NCBI GenBank assembly: GCA_009926245.1
Contig: RFPG01000104.1
Span: 1 to 5,401 of the forward strand
Origin: Sphingobacteriia bacterium
Lineage (GTDB): Bacteria; Bacteroidota; Bacteroidia; UBA7662
Length of the DNA: 5,401 bases
Direction of reading: 5' to 3'
Shown: piece after piece, positions 1 through 5,401 of the stretch
Numbering within the stretch: the stretch's first letter is position 1
Layout: every line of letters starts with the position of its first letter
Made by a program: the position numbers and the translations under genes
Notes under the pieces: generated by a model
The model's input: only the letters and a program-made list of their open reading frames with translations
The model's database searches: none
Told to the model about the DNA's origin: nothing

Positions 1-759
1 GGGATCTCTTTGCAAAACTTGAAGATCCGGGGGCCATGGTCGGGAATCCCCGGCAACAACAATGCGGGGGTGGGGTGGACCCGCCAAGCGGGCATCCAGG
101 ATGGGGTTGTCCAGAACAAGGGTGCGGGCACCTACCAACAGGGCAGCTTGTTCCCTGCGGAGGCGATGAACCCACTTCTGGGCCTGAGGTCCGCTGATGC
201 GAGGCCCGGGCCCGTTTTCTCCTTGGTCAAGGTACCCGTCAGCGGTTCGAGCCCATTTGAGCACGGTATAGGGTCGCTTTTGGTGCACCATGGTTTCGAA
301 GCGTCGGTTCATCCAGCGGGCTTCTTTTTCCAAAACAGGACCACGGACTTGCAGGCCGGCGGCCATAAGTCGTTCCAAACCTCGGCCCTGTACCAAGGGA
401 TGGGGATCGGTGCAGGCGAAGACCACCGTTCCAATCCCAGATGCAAGGATGGCCTCCGTGCAGGGCGGGGTTCGGCCGTGATGATTGCAGGGTTCCAAGC
501 TGATATAGAGCGTGGCGGCCGCCGCAGCACCCTCACCGAGTGGATGATCTTGGAGGTAGGACTTCCAAGCGTTGAGCGCATGGATCTCGGCATGGGCCAA
601 GCCGCAGGCTGGGTGAAAACCTTCCGCAACGACTTGGTTGTCCCAGGTTATCAAGGCACCTACCAAGGGGTTGGGGGAGACCGCCGATCCGGGGGCTACG
701 GCCAAATCCAAGCAGCGACGAATCAATGGCCAATCCGATGGCAGTGGGGGGAGCATCAT
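1..759 (-). CDS. ribD: Riboflavin biosynthesis protein RibD (deaminase/reductase), 3' end outside window
   Basis: Bifunctional RibD carries out two steps of riboflavin synthesis in the cytoplasm: deamination of the diaminopyrimidine made from GTP, then NADPH-dependent reduction of its ribosyl group. Reading from ATG 759 to base 1 gives 253 residues without a stop; complete RibD is about 340-370, so roughly the last third is missing. The deaminase domain is whole: HAE at residues 56-58 (His zinc ligand, Glu proton shuttle) and the PC-x8-C zinc motif at 90-100 (PCNHHGRTPPC). The reductase domain starts near residue 157 with KWARTADGYL (167-176), followed by ISGP, a VHRLR segment and LVGARTLVLDNP (207-218), all typical of the family. 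A second ATG follows directly (756), so the start is uncertain by one codon. No Shine-Dalgarno sequence is seen; a TAATTTTG box lies 8 bases upstream. It is divergent from prmC, a pairing I recall from other Bacteroidota. Identity is firm. Confidence 0.95.
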   Translation of the reverse strand, partial: MMLPPLPSDWPLIRRCLDLAVAPGSAVSPNPLVGALITWDNQVVAEGFHPACGLAHAEIHALNAWKSYLQDHPLGEGAAAAATLYISLEPCNHHGRTPPCTEAILASGIGTVVFACTDPHPLVQGRGLERLMAAGLQVRGPVLEKEARWMNRRFETMVHQKRPYTVLKWARTADGYLDQGENGPGPRISGPQAQKWVHRLRREQAALLVGARTLVLDNPILDARLAGPPHPRIVVAGDSRPWPPDLQVLQRDP

Positions 760-767
760 GGTATCGT

Positions 768-775
768 CAAAATTA
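768..775 (-). promoter_or_regulatory. Bacteroidota-type -7 box (TAATTTTG) of ribD
   Basis: On the minus strand this reads TAATTTTG, an exact match to TAnnTTTG, the -7 element of Bacteroidota promoters. It ends 8 bases before the ribD ATG, which would place transcription start about 3-4 bases before the start codon, or at it. The nearest upstream TTG that could act as the -33 element (802-800) is 24 bases away, slightly longer than the usual 17-23. The position directly in front of the gene supports the call; use of the promoter is inferred. Confidence 0.6.
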
Positions 776-786
776 GTTCTTCTGCC

Positions 787-794
787 TAACTTGC
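787..794 (+). promoter_or_regulatory. Possible degenerate -7 box (TAACTTGC) of prmC
   Basis: TAACTTGC matches TAnnTTTG at four of the six fixed positions and keeps the TA and TT pairs; it could also be read as TAnTTG with one base fewer. It ends 7 bases before the prmC ATG, about the same distance as the better box of the divergent ribD. No TTG lies 17-23 bases upstream. This is the weakest of the promoter calls and rests mostly on position in the only non-coding stretch available. Confidence 0.3.
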
Positions 795-801
795 CTGCAC
801 A

Positions 802-1626
802 ATGAATCCAAGCGGGACGGCAACAATAGGGGAATGGAAGCGCCGTTTGGGCCAGCTTTACCCAACCGGGGAACTGGCCGCGATGCGTCGCTTTTGGTTG
901 GAAGAATCTTCGCATGATCCGGACGAAGTCCAGTGGTCCCGCCTTGGATCCGGGGAACCGGTCCAATACGTTCTACGCAAGGCCTGGTTCATGGGAAGAA
1001 CCCTGGAAGTCGACGGTTCGGTTCTCATTCCGAGGCCTGAATCGGAAGAATTGGTGGCCTGGGTTCTAGAAGAAAAGGAGAACCACGCGGAGGCTATTTT
1101 GGATTTGGGAACCGGAAGTGGTTGCTTGGCCTTGGCTCTGGCTTGGAAGGGAGGTTGCCGTCCGCTTTACGGGGTGGATATTTCGGCGGAGGCGTTGAAA
1201 ACCGCCCGAAAGAATGCCGTAGCCTGGGGCTTGGAGTCGAGTTTTGTTGGCCTGCAGGCTGACTTTATGGACAAGACCTGGGTGCCGCCTTCGGCGGCCT
1301 TGTGGATCAGCAATCCACCCTACATCGGTCTGGATGAAGCCGCCCAAATGGAGAAACATGTCCTTGATTATGAGCCTTCTACGGCTCTCTTTGCCCAGTG
1401 TCCGGACCCGCTGGATGTGTACCGCGCATTGGCAGAACATTTTTTGAAAGATCCGGTGGCCCGTTCTTTTTGGCTGGAGCTCAACCCGCGTTATGCCGAG
1501 GAATGTTTGTTGTTATGGTCGGGCTGTCAGGCCCAAATCCGCAGGGATATGCAAGGCAAATCCCGCATGCTTCGGGTTGTTAAAGAACCGCTACCACAGC
1601 AGCCTGCCGATCAATCTTGCGCATAA
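802..1626 (+). CDS. prmC: Peptide chain release factor N5-glutamine methyltransferase (PrmC/HemK)
   Basis: PrmC uses S-adenosylmethionine to methylate the Gln of the GGQ motif in release factors RF1 and RF2, which speeds peptide release at stop codons. The 274-residue length is normal (E. coli about 277). An N-terminal helical substrate-binding region is followed by GEPVQYV (51-57) and IPRPESEELV (76-85), where Ser replaces the more usual Thr. The SAM-binding motif is LDLGTGSGCLA (100-110), the acidic motif I read as binding the ribose is GVDIS (124-128), and the catalytic NPPY is at 171-174. ELNP (226-229) and DMQGKSRMLRV (249-259) fit the C-terminal fold. The start is the only well-placed ATG after the divergent promoter region; no ribosome binding site is visible. 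The last 15 residues run past the conserved end and lie antisense to the end of fabD. Function is firm. Confidence 0.95.
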   Translation: MNPSGTATIGEWKRRLGQLYPTGELAAMRRFWLEESSHDPDEVQWSRLGSGEPVQYVLRKAWFMGRTLEVDGSVLIPRPESEELVAWVLEEKENHAEAILDLGTGSGCLALALAWKGGCRPLYGVDISAEALKTARKNAVAWGLESSFVGLQADFMDKTWVPPSAALWISNPPYIGLDEAAQMEKHVLDYEPSTALFAQCPDPLDVYRALAEHFLKDPVARSFWLELNPRYAEECLLLWSGCQAQIRRDMQGKSRMLRVVKEPLPQQPADQSCA

Positions 1627-2463
1627 GGCCCTGCAAAACTTTGCCGGGTCCCAACTCACTGAATTCGGTGGCCCCATCACGGATCATCGAGCGCACGCCC
1701 TGCGTCCATTGCACGGCACCGGTTAACTGTAGGTTGAGGCCTTCCCGTATTTTCTCTGGATCGATTCGACCTTCGTTGGGGGCTACGTTTTGGTAAACGG
1801 GGCAGCGCGGAGCGCGCAATGTGGTGGTCGCCAAGGCGGTTTCCAAGGCTTGGGCGGCGCTGGCCATATAAGGCGAATGGAAGGCACCGCCGACCTGCAA
1901 AGGGACCACCTTGAGGGCTCCGGCTTCGACGGCTTTTTGGCCGGCTTCGTGGACACCGATGGGGCCACCTGAAATCACCACCTGACCGGGGCAATTAAAA
2001 TTGGCCGCCACCACGGTTTCGGATTGTATGCTGGCGCAAATTTCAACCACCCGCTCGTCGTCCAGTCCCAAAACCGCCGCCATGGTCGAAGGTTGTTCTT
2101 CACAGGCTTTTTGCATGGCCGCGGCCCGCAGGGCCACGAGGCGCAATCCGTCCCCAAAGTCCAGGGCCCCGGCAGCGGTCAAGGCCGAAAATTCTCCCAA
2201 GGAATGCCCGGCAACCATCGATGGTTGAAATCGTTCCCCAGGATTTCGGCCCAAATCACGGAGTACAAGAAAACGGCCGGTTGGGTCACCTTGGTGGCTT
2301 TGAGATCTTCTTCGCTGCCATCGCAAAGGAGGCTCTTGATGGAATAGCCCAGGATTTCGGAGGCCTGATCCAAACGGGTTTCGGCCAAGGGATCCAGGGC
2401 CAGCAAATCGCGGCCCATGCCGGGGTATTGGGATCCTTGTCCAGGAAAGAGATAGGCGCGCAT
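1580..2463 (-). CDS. fabD: Malonyl-CoA:ACP transacylase FabD, with apparent one-base frameshift
   Basis: FabD moves malonyl groups from CoA to acyl carrier protein, supplying type II fatty acid synthesis in the cytoplasm. The N-terminal part, starting at ATG 2463, has PGQGSQ at residues 7-12 and VTQPAVFLYSV. That frame meets a stop at 2181-2179 without any nucleophile motif. The rest lies in the -1 frame, entered between about 2239 and 2227: MVAGHSLGE, the catalytic His in GGAFHSPYM, VYQNVAP, LGPGKVLQGL and the stop at 1582-1580. Restoring one base gives about 294 residues, a normal length, with nucleophile Ser88, Arg113 and His196 in joined numbering. Adding a T to the TTTC run (forward 2227-2230) gives GNDFQPSMVAGHS, which fits the Bacteroidota family best; an extra G at forward 2236-2239 would also work. 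FabD is usually essential, so a sequencing error seems likelier than a dead gene. It starts 14 bases after the pterin synthase stop, probably in one operon, and converges on prmC. Confidence 0.9.
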
Positions 2464-2477
2464 AGGTTTGGGTTGGT

Positions 2478-2918
2478 TTATGGTGCGGGGGGAAGGCCTC
2501 CAAAACCAGGACCGTAATAGGTCACGGAATTGTTGGGGGTTTCAAAGAGTTGGAGGCTGTAAAGGCGGTACCGGGGGTGCTGCAGGGTATCCCACAATTG
2601 GTCCCAAATAGCCATGGCCAGGTTCTCCGTCGAGGCCATGCGACCCTGCATGAAAGGCACGTCCAGGTTGATATTCGAATGGTCCAGAGGTTCAATGACC
2701 CGGTCTTCGATGATTTTTTTGAGCCATTTGAGGTCGACTACAAAACCGGTATCCGGATCCACTTCACCGGCCACGGTGACCCAAAGTTCAAAATTATGCC
2801 CGTGCCAGTGCTTGTTGGCACATTTGCCAAAGACCTCTTCGTTGCGTGCTTGGTCCCATTGGGGATTCCACAATTTGTGAGCGGCGTTGAAATGAGCTTT
2901 GCGGGTAACAAGAATCAT
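2478..2918 (-). CDS. 6-pyruvoyl-tetrahydropterin synthase / QueD family protein
   Basis: Members of this zinc enzyme family convert 7,8-dihydroneopterin triphosphate either to 6-pyruvoyl-tetrahydropterin (pterin cofactors) or, as QueD, to 6-carboxy-tetrahydropterin (queuosine precursor). The 146 residues contain zinc ligands H14, H39 and H41, the last two in HGHN; the proposed catalytic C33 in FGKCANKHWHGH; D79-H80 in LDHSNIN; and the substrate-anchoring E126 in ETPNNSV. The Cys and HGH are separated by five residues, as in mammalian PTPS, whereas typical QueD has three, so I do not give the queD name. A longer start at 2954 is open but would add 12 residues unlike the family, cover the promoter boxes and overlap the start codon of hldD; ATG 2918 gives the expected MILVTRKAHFNAAHKL. 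It heads a probable two-gene operon with fabD. Family is firm; the exact product is open. Confidence 0.92.
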   Translation of the reverse strand: MILVTRKAHFNAAHKLWNPQWDQARNEEVFGKCANKHWHGHNFELWVTVAGEVDPDTGFVVDLKWLKKIIEDRVIEPLDHSNINLDVPFMQGRMASTENLAMAIWDQLWDTLQHPRYRLYSLQLFETPNNSVTYYGPGFGGLPPAP

Positions 2919-2925
2919 AGGCGGC

Positions 2926-2954
2926 CAAAGATACAAAGGCTTAATTTTGGGCAA
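2926..2954 (-). promoter_or_regulatory. Bacteroidota-type promoter of the pterin synthase-fabD operon
   Basis: The minus strand carries TATCTTTG (2933-2926), an exact TAnnTTTG box, with a TTG (2954-2952) 18 bases upstream as -33 element. This spacing is within the known 17-23 range and makes it the best complete promoter in the window. The box ends 7 bases before ATG 2918, so the mRNA would have at most a few bases of leader. The TTG is the complement of CAA, whose last base is the first base of the hldD start codon, so the two divergent units share these bases. Confidence 0.65.
2942..2949 (+). promoter_or_regulatory. Bacteroidota-type -7 box (TAATTTTG) of hldD
   Basis: TAATTTTG is an exact TAnnTTTG match ending 4 bases before the hldD ATG, so transcription would begin at about the start codon itself. 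No TTG is present 17-23 bases upstream, so the -33 element is weak or missing. It is the same eight-base sequence as the ribD box. The opposing box of the pterin synthase lies only 8 bases away, too close for two RNA polymerases to bind together. Confidence 0.5.
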
Positions 2955-3913
2955 TGATAATCGTAACAGGAGCTGGAGGATTTATTGGAGCGCACCTGGC
3001 CGCTCGCCTCAACGGGCTGGGATACCGGGATTTGGTCTTGGTGGACGATTGGAATGACCGGGCCAAGGCCCAGCGTCTGGAATCCGGACTGCTTGGACAA
3101 ACCGTCCATCGGGATGCTTTTCCTGACTGGCTGCACCAAAACCAGGCCTACGTTCAGCAGGTCTTTCACTTGGGTGCAAGAACCGACACCATGTTGGCGG
3201 ATGAGGAAGTCTTTGACCGCTTGAATTTGAATTATTCCAAAGAAGTCTGGCGAATTTGTGCTGAGTTTGGCTTGCCGTTGGTTTATGCTTCTTCGGCCGC
3301 TACCTACGGCGGGGGCGAGCACGGGTTCAAGGATGGAATGGATGGGTTGGAACGCTATCGGCCTTTGAACCCCTACGCTTGGTCCAAACATCGATTTGAC
3401 CTGTGGGTGCGGGAGCAGCATCGAACGCCTTTGCGCTGGGCCGGGCTCAAATTTTTTAATGTTTTCGGACCGGGCGAAGGTCCCAAAGGCCGGATGGCAT
3501 CCGTGGTATGGCACGCCTACCGTCAGATTCAGGAAACCGGTAAGGTCCAATTGTTTCGTTCGCATCGCCCGGATATTGAGGACGGGCATCAAAGCCGAGA
3601 TTTCGTTTGGGTTGATGATGTGGCGGCCGTTTGCCTTTGGTTCATGTCCCATGATCATCCTTGCGGACTTTACAACCTGGGCAGCGGCCAGGCTCGTACG
3701 TTCAAGGACCTGGTTCTCGCACTTTTTGCCAGTTTGCAGCTGGAGCCTCAAATTGAATTTGTGGATACCCCGATTTCCATACGGGATAGCTATCAATACT
3801 ATACCTGCGCCGACATGCAATGGATGGGGCGTTTGGGCTGCGACCACGCATTCACCACCCTCGAAGAGGGGGTGGCATCCTATGTCCGTCGCGAATGGGG
3901 CCCTCAAACGTAA
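2954..3913 (+). CDS. hldD: ADP-L-glycero-D-manno-heptose 6-epimerase
   Basis: HldD (RfaD) inverts C6 of ADP-D-glycero-D-manno-heptose, the last step in making the activated heptose used for the inner core of lipopolysaccharide; it is a cytoplasmic NADP-dependent extended short-chain dehydrogenase. The 319 residues match the family length (E. coli about 310). The dinucleotide-binding TGAGGFIG is at 5-12, SSAATYG at 113-119, and the catalytic Y-x3-K is Y141/K145. The subgroup signature FNVFGPGE (168-175) and PKGRMASVV (177-185) includes K178, matching the second catalytic Lys known in E. coli HldD. GHQSRDFVWVDDV (211-223) is also typical and separates it from UDP-galactose epimerases. The ATG at 2954 begins directly at the nucleotide-binding strand. 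It is followed after three bases by the membrane sensor gene and is divergent from the pterin synthase. No ribosome binding site is seen. Confidence 0.93.
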   Translation: MIIVTGAGGFIGAHLAARLNGLGYRDLVLVDDWNDRAKAQRLESGLLGQTVHRDAFPDWLHQNQAYVQQVFHLGARTDTMLADEEVFDRLNLNYSKEVWRICAEFGLPLVYASSAATYGGGEHGFKDGMDGLERYRPLNPYAWSKHRFDLWVREQHRTPLRWAGLKFFNVFGPGEGPKGRMASVVWHAYRQIQETGKVQLFRSHRPDIEDGHQSRDFVWVDDVAAVCLWFMSHDHPCGLYNLGSGQARTFKDLVLALFASLQLEPQIEFVDTPISIRDSYQYYTCADMQWMGRLGCDHAFTTLEEGVASYVRREWGPQT

Positions 3914-3916
3914 TCG

Positions 3917-5401
3917 ATGATGAAGCGATGGACGGTGGCCGGGGACCGGATCCAAGGATGGGTTCTGTTGGGACTGTTGCTGGTCGCCGCGTGGTTAATT
4001 TGGTGTTATCCGCGACTCCAGCGTAGCAGCGATGACCTCGCAGCCGAAGCCGATGCCTACCTTGAACAGCGCCTCCCGGAACTGGACAAGTTGGCACAGG
4101 CTATCCAACCCTGGGACGCGGCACCGCCTGAAGGGTTTGAAAACATTTTGTTAGATGCCAAAGGTCAGCGTCTCTTTTGGTCGGGTCGTGGCTTAATGTC
4201 CTCGGACGATAAAATGTTGGCCTCCTTGAGAGGTCTGCATTTTGTGGAGGTCCAAAACGGGCAGGGTTTGGCCTGGGTCAAGCGGGTGGATGCCGGAGTT
4301 CAGGTTTTGTTTTACCGATTGACCTACCGGTACCCCCTGACGTCCATTTCCCTCTTGGATGGTTTGCAGTGGCCCGGGGTGGGGGGTGAACATCTTTTGG
4401 TTTGGAGACCTCAAGAGGATCGCGGCGGTCATGCGGTTCGATGGCAGGGCAGGGTTTGGTTCAAAATTGCGGGCAAGCCCGGTTCAACCGTTGATGATCC
4501 CCGGATTCAAACCTGGTTCAACGCTGGCATGTTGATATGGCTCTCCCTGTGGGCTTTGTTATGGATACGGTATCGTCCCTCGGCTGGCCCTTGGTCGGCA
4601 ACGATTTCCTTCTTTTCGTGGGGCGTTGGTTTGATCACCGGCCTACTTTGGCTTTACAAAGGACGATTGGGGGAGTCGGAATTTTTTTCTCTGCACGAGC
4701 CCCTGAAAGGCTGGGTGTGGAGCCAAGCGGTTTTGGCCTTGGTAGGTCTCTGGGTATTTCCAATGACCGCTCGTTATTCAGCTTTTTGGAGCGGACCTGT
4801 ACGGGTTTGGGGGTCCTATGTTTTGCTGGCCTGTTCGCTGGATACAGGTCATCGCAAAATTGGCTGGGCCGATCCCTTGGGTTGGTCTTGGGATGATACC
4901 GCTTGGTTGCTATTGGTCCTGGGATTGGCGACGGCGCTCTTGTCTCCACGTTCCGCTCATCGTACCGGACGCGATTCCATTGCCCCGTACCGTCGTTGGC
5001 TGGTACCCGGGGCCTTGGTCCTTGTACCCGGTTGGTGGATTTGGCAGGGATTGGACGAATGGTCGCTGGTTTTGGGTCTAGGGGGGCTGGCCTGGACCGT
5101 CCTTGGCTGGGCCTTGGATCGCCCTTTGGCAACCACTTGGACGCGCATCGGCTTGTACGGGATGGTTGGAGGGCTTTTATCGGTTTTGTGTTATGCTCAG
5201 CATGCCAGGGTGGGTTTGGACCAGGCCAGAAGTCGGGTCGAGGCCCTCGTTCAAGCCCGTCCGATTGAGGCGTATACCTATTTTATGCCTTGGATTGACG
5301 CGCTTCGTTCCGATTCATCGTTTCTGTCTCTGGCGGGGGCCTCGCCCTCTAACAGGGCTGCCTTGCAGGCCTTGTTGGATCGTCATTCGCGGAACTTGCG
5401 A
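3917..5401 (+). CDS. Large Trp-rich membrane sensor, probable N-terminal half of a histidine kinase (open at right edge)
   Basis: The frame from ATG 3917 runs 495 residues to the window end with no stop. Predicted by eye: a membrane segment at about 14-31, an extracytoplasmic domain at about 32-200, then some eight hydrophobic segments (near 203-218, 229-247, 268-283, 297-308, 327-343, 361-378, 383-399, 409-427) and a soluble stretch beginning HARVGLDQARSRVEALVQ. Within the outer domain, ILLDAKGQRLFWSG (77-90) resembles the 'DSL-WSDN' strand of a family of about 1200-residue Bacteroidota histidine kinases; VEALVQARPIEAYTYF (440-455) resembles their segment after the last membrane helix. These comparisons are from memory. 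No HAMP, H-box or ATPase domain is inside the window, so the kinase call is inference. Tryptophan is very common (36 of 495). It starts three bases after the hldD stop, probably cotranscribed. A second ATG follows at once (3920). Alternatives: another membrane signalling protein with a different output domain. Confidence 0.75.
   Translation, partial: MMKRWTVAGDRIQGWVLLGLLLVAAWLIWCYPRLQRSSDDLAAEADAYLEQRLPELDKLAQAIQPWDAAPPEGFENILLDAKGQRLFWSGRGLMSSDDKMLASLRGLHFVEVQNGQGLAWVKRVDAGVQVLFYRLTYRYPLTSISLLDGLQWPGVGGEHLLVWRPQEDRGGHAVRWQGRVWFKIAGKPGSTVDDPRIQTWFNAGMLIWLSLWALLWIRYRPSAGPWSATISFFSWGVGLITGLLWLYKGRLGESEFFSLHEPLKGWVWSQAVLALVGLWVFPMTARYSAFWSGPVRVWGSYVLLACSLDTGHRKIGWADPLGWSWDDTAWLLLVLGLATALLSPRSAHRTGRDSIAPYRRWLVPGALVLVPGWWIWQGLDEWSLVLGLGGLAWTVLGWALDRPLATTWTRIGLYGMVGGLLSVLCYAQHARVGLDQARSRVEALVQARPIEAYTYFMPWIDALRSDSSFLSLAGASPSNRAALQALLDRHSRNLR

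Noticed and set aside
10..789. 259-codon open frame on the plus strand opposite ribD
   Set aside because: No recognisable family features; the opposite strand encodes RibD with intact zinc and active-site motifs. It is a shadow made by GC-rich codon use.
1570..1595. Possible hairpin terminator (GGTT...AACC) between prmC and fabD
   Set aside because: Only a four-base stem, inside coding sequence of both genes, with no T-run; too weak to call.
2225..2242. Programmed -1 frameshift signal in fabD
   Set aside because: There is no X-XXY-YYZ heptamer and I saw no clear downstream stem-loop. FabD is not known to use recoding, so I list it only as a less likely explanation.
2464..2503. Longer fabD start at 2503 in the downstream frame
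   Set aside because: The residues before the junction in that frame are not FabD-like; the true N-terminus with PGQGSQ is in the other frame from 2463.
2919..2954. Longer pterin synthase start at 2954
   Set aside because: The added 12 residues do not fit the family, and they would cover the promoter boxes and overlap the hldD start codon.
2915..3955. 346-codon open frame on the minus strand opposite hldD, longer than hldD itself
   Set aside because: Its protein has no family motifs, it would run over the divergent promoters and the pterin synthase start, and the plus strand has every HldD signature.
4635..5132. 165-codon minus-strand frame opposite the membrane sensor
   Set aside because: Low-complexity Pro/Arg-rich translation typical of antisense to hydrophobic codons; the plus-strand frame is unbroken for 495 codons.
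4537..5268. Several short plus-strand frames inside the sensor region
   Set aside because: They are out-of-frame shadows of the single long frame that starts at 3917 and leaves the window open.
1..5401. Mobile elements, tRNA/rRNA genes, CRISPR repeats, phage or defence genes
   Set aside because: I looked for terminal repeats, repeat-spacer patterns, tRNA-like cloverleafs and transposase or integrase motifs and found none; coding genes fill nearly all of the window.

Overview
The window reads as ordinary, very compact chromosomal DNA of a member of the Bacteroidota with fairly high GC (mid to upper 50s % by eye). Three things suggest this. The FabD, pterin synthase and sensor proteins have Bacteroidota-style sequences (compared from memory, not by alignment). 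No gene start has a convincing Shine-Dalgarno sequence. The starts of the divergent genes carry TAnnTTTG boxes, the -7 element of the Bacteroidota housekeeping sigma factor. Only about 95 bases lie outside genes. I see no RNA genes, mobile elements, CRISPR arrays or long repeats.

Layout from left to right: (1) ribD, minus strand, cut by the left edge; 253 N-terminal residues are present, with the whole deaminase domain and the start of the reductase domain. (2) A 42-base divergent promoter region. (3) prmC, plus strand, the methyltransferase for release factors. (4) fabD, minus strand, convergent with prmC and overlapping its 3' end by 47 bases; it is split by an apparent one-base frameshift near 2227-2239. 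(5) A 6-pyruvoyl-tetrahydropterin synthase/QueD family gene, minus strand, 14 bases upstream of fabD and probably in one operon with it. (6) A 35-base divergent promoter region with TAnnTTTG boxes on both strands. (7) hldD, plus strand, ADP-heptose epimerase for lipopolysaccharide core. (8) Three bases later, a large Trp-rich membrane protein, open at the right edge (495 residues visible), probably the sensor half of a large Bacteroidota-type histidine kinase. Neither edge gene has both ends in the window.

The genes are mainly housekeeping: riboflavin synthesis, translation termination, fatty acid initiation, pterin chemistry and envelope heptose, plus one envelope sensor. They do not form one pathway. 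I found no convincing new multi-gene system. The points most worth a second look are the interrupted fabD, promoter boxes so close to start codons that the mRNAs should be leaderless or nearly so, the mammalian-type C-x5-HGH motif of the pterin synthase, and the high tryptophan content of several proteins.
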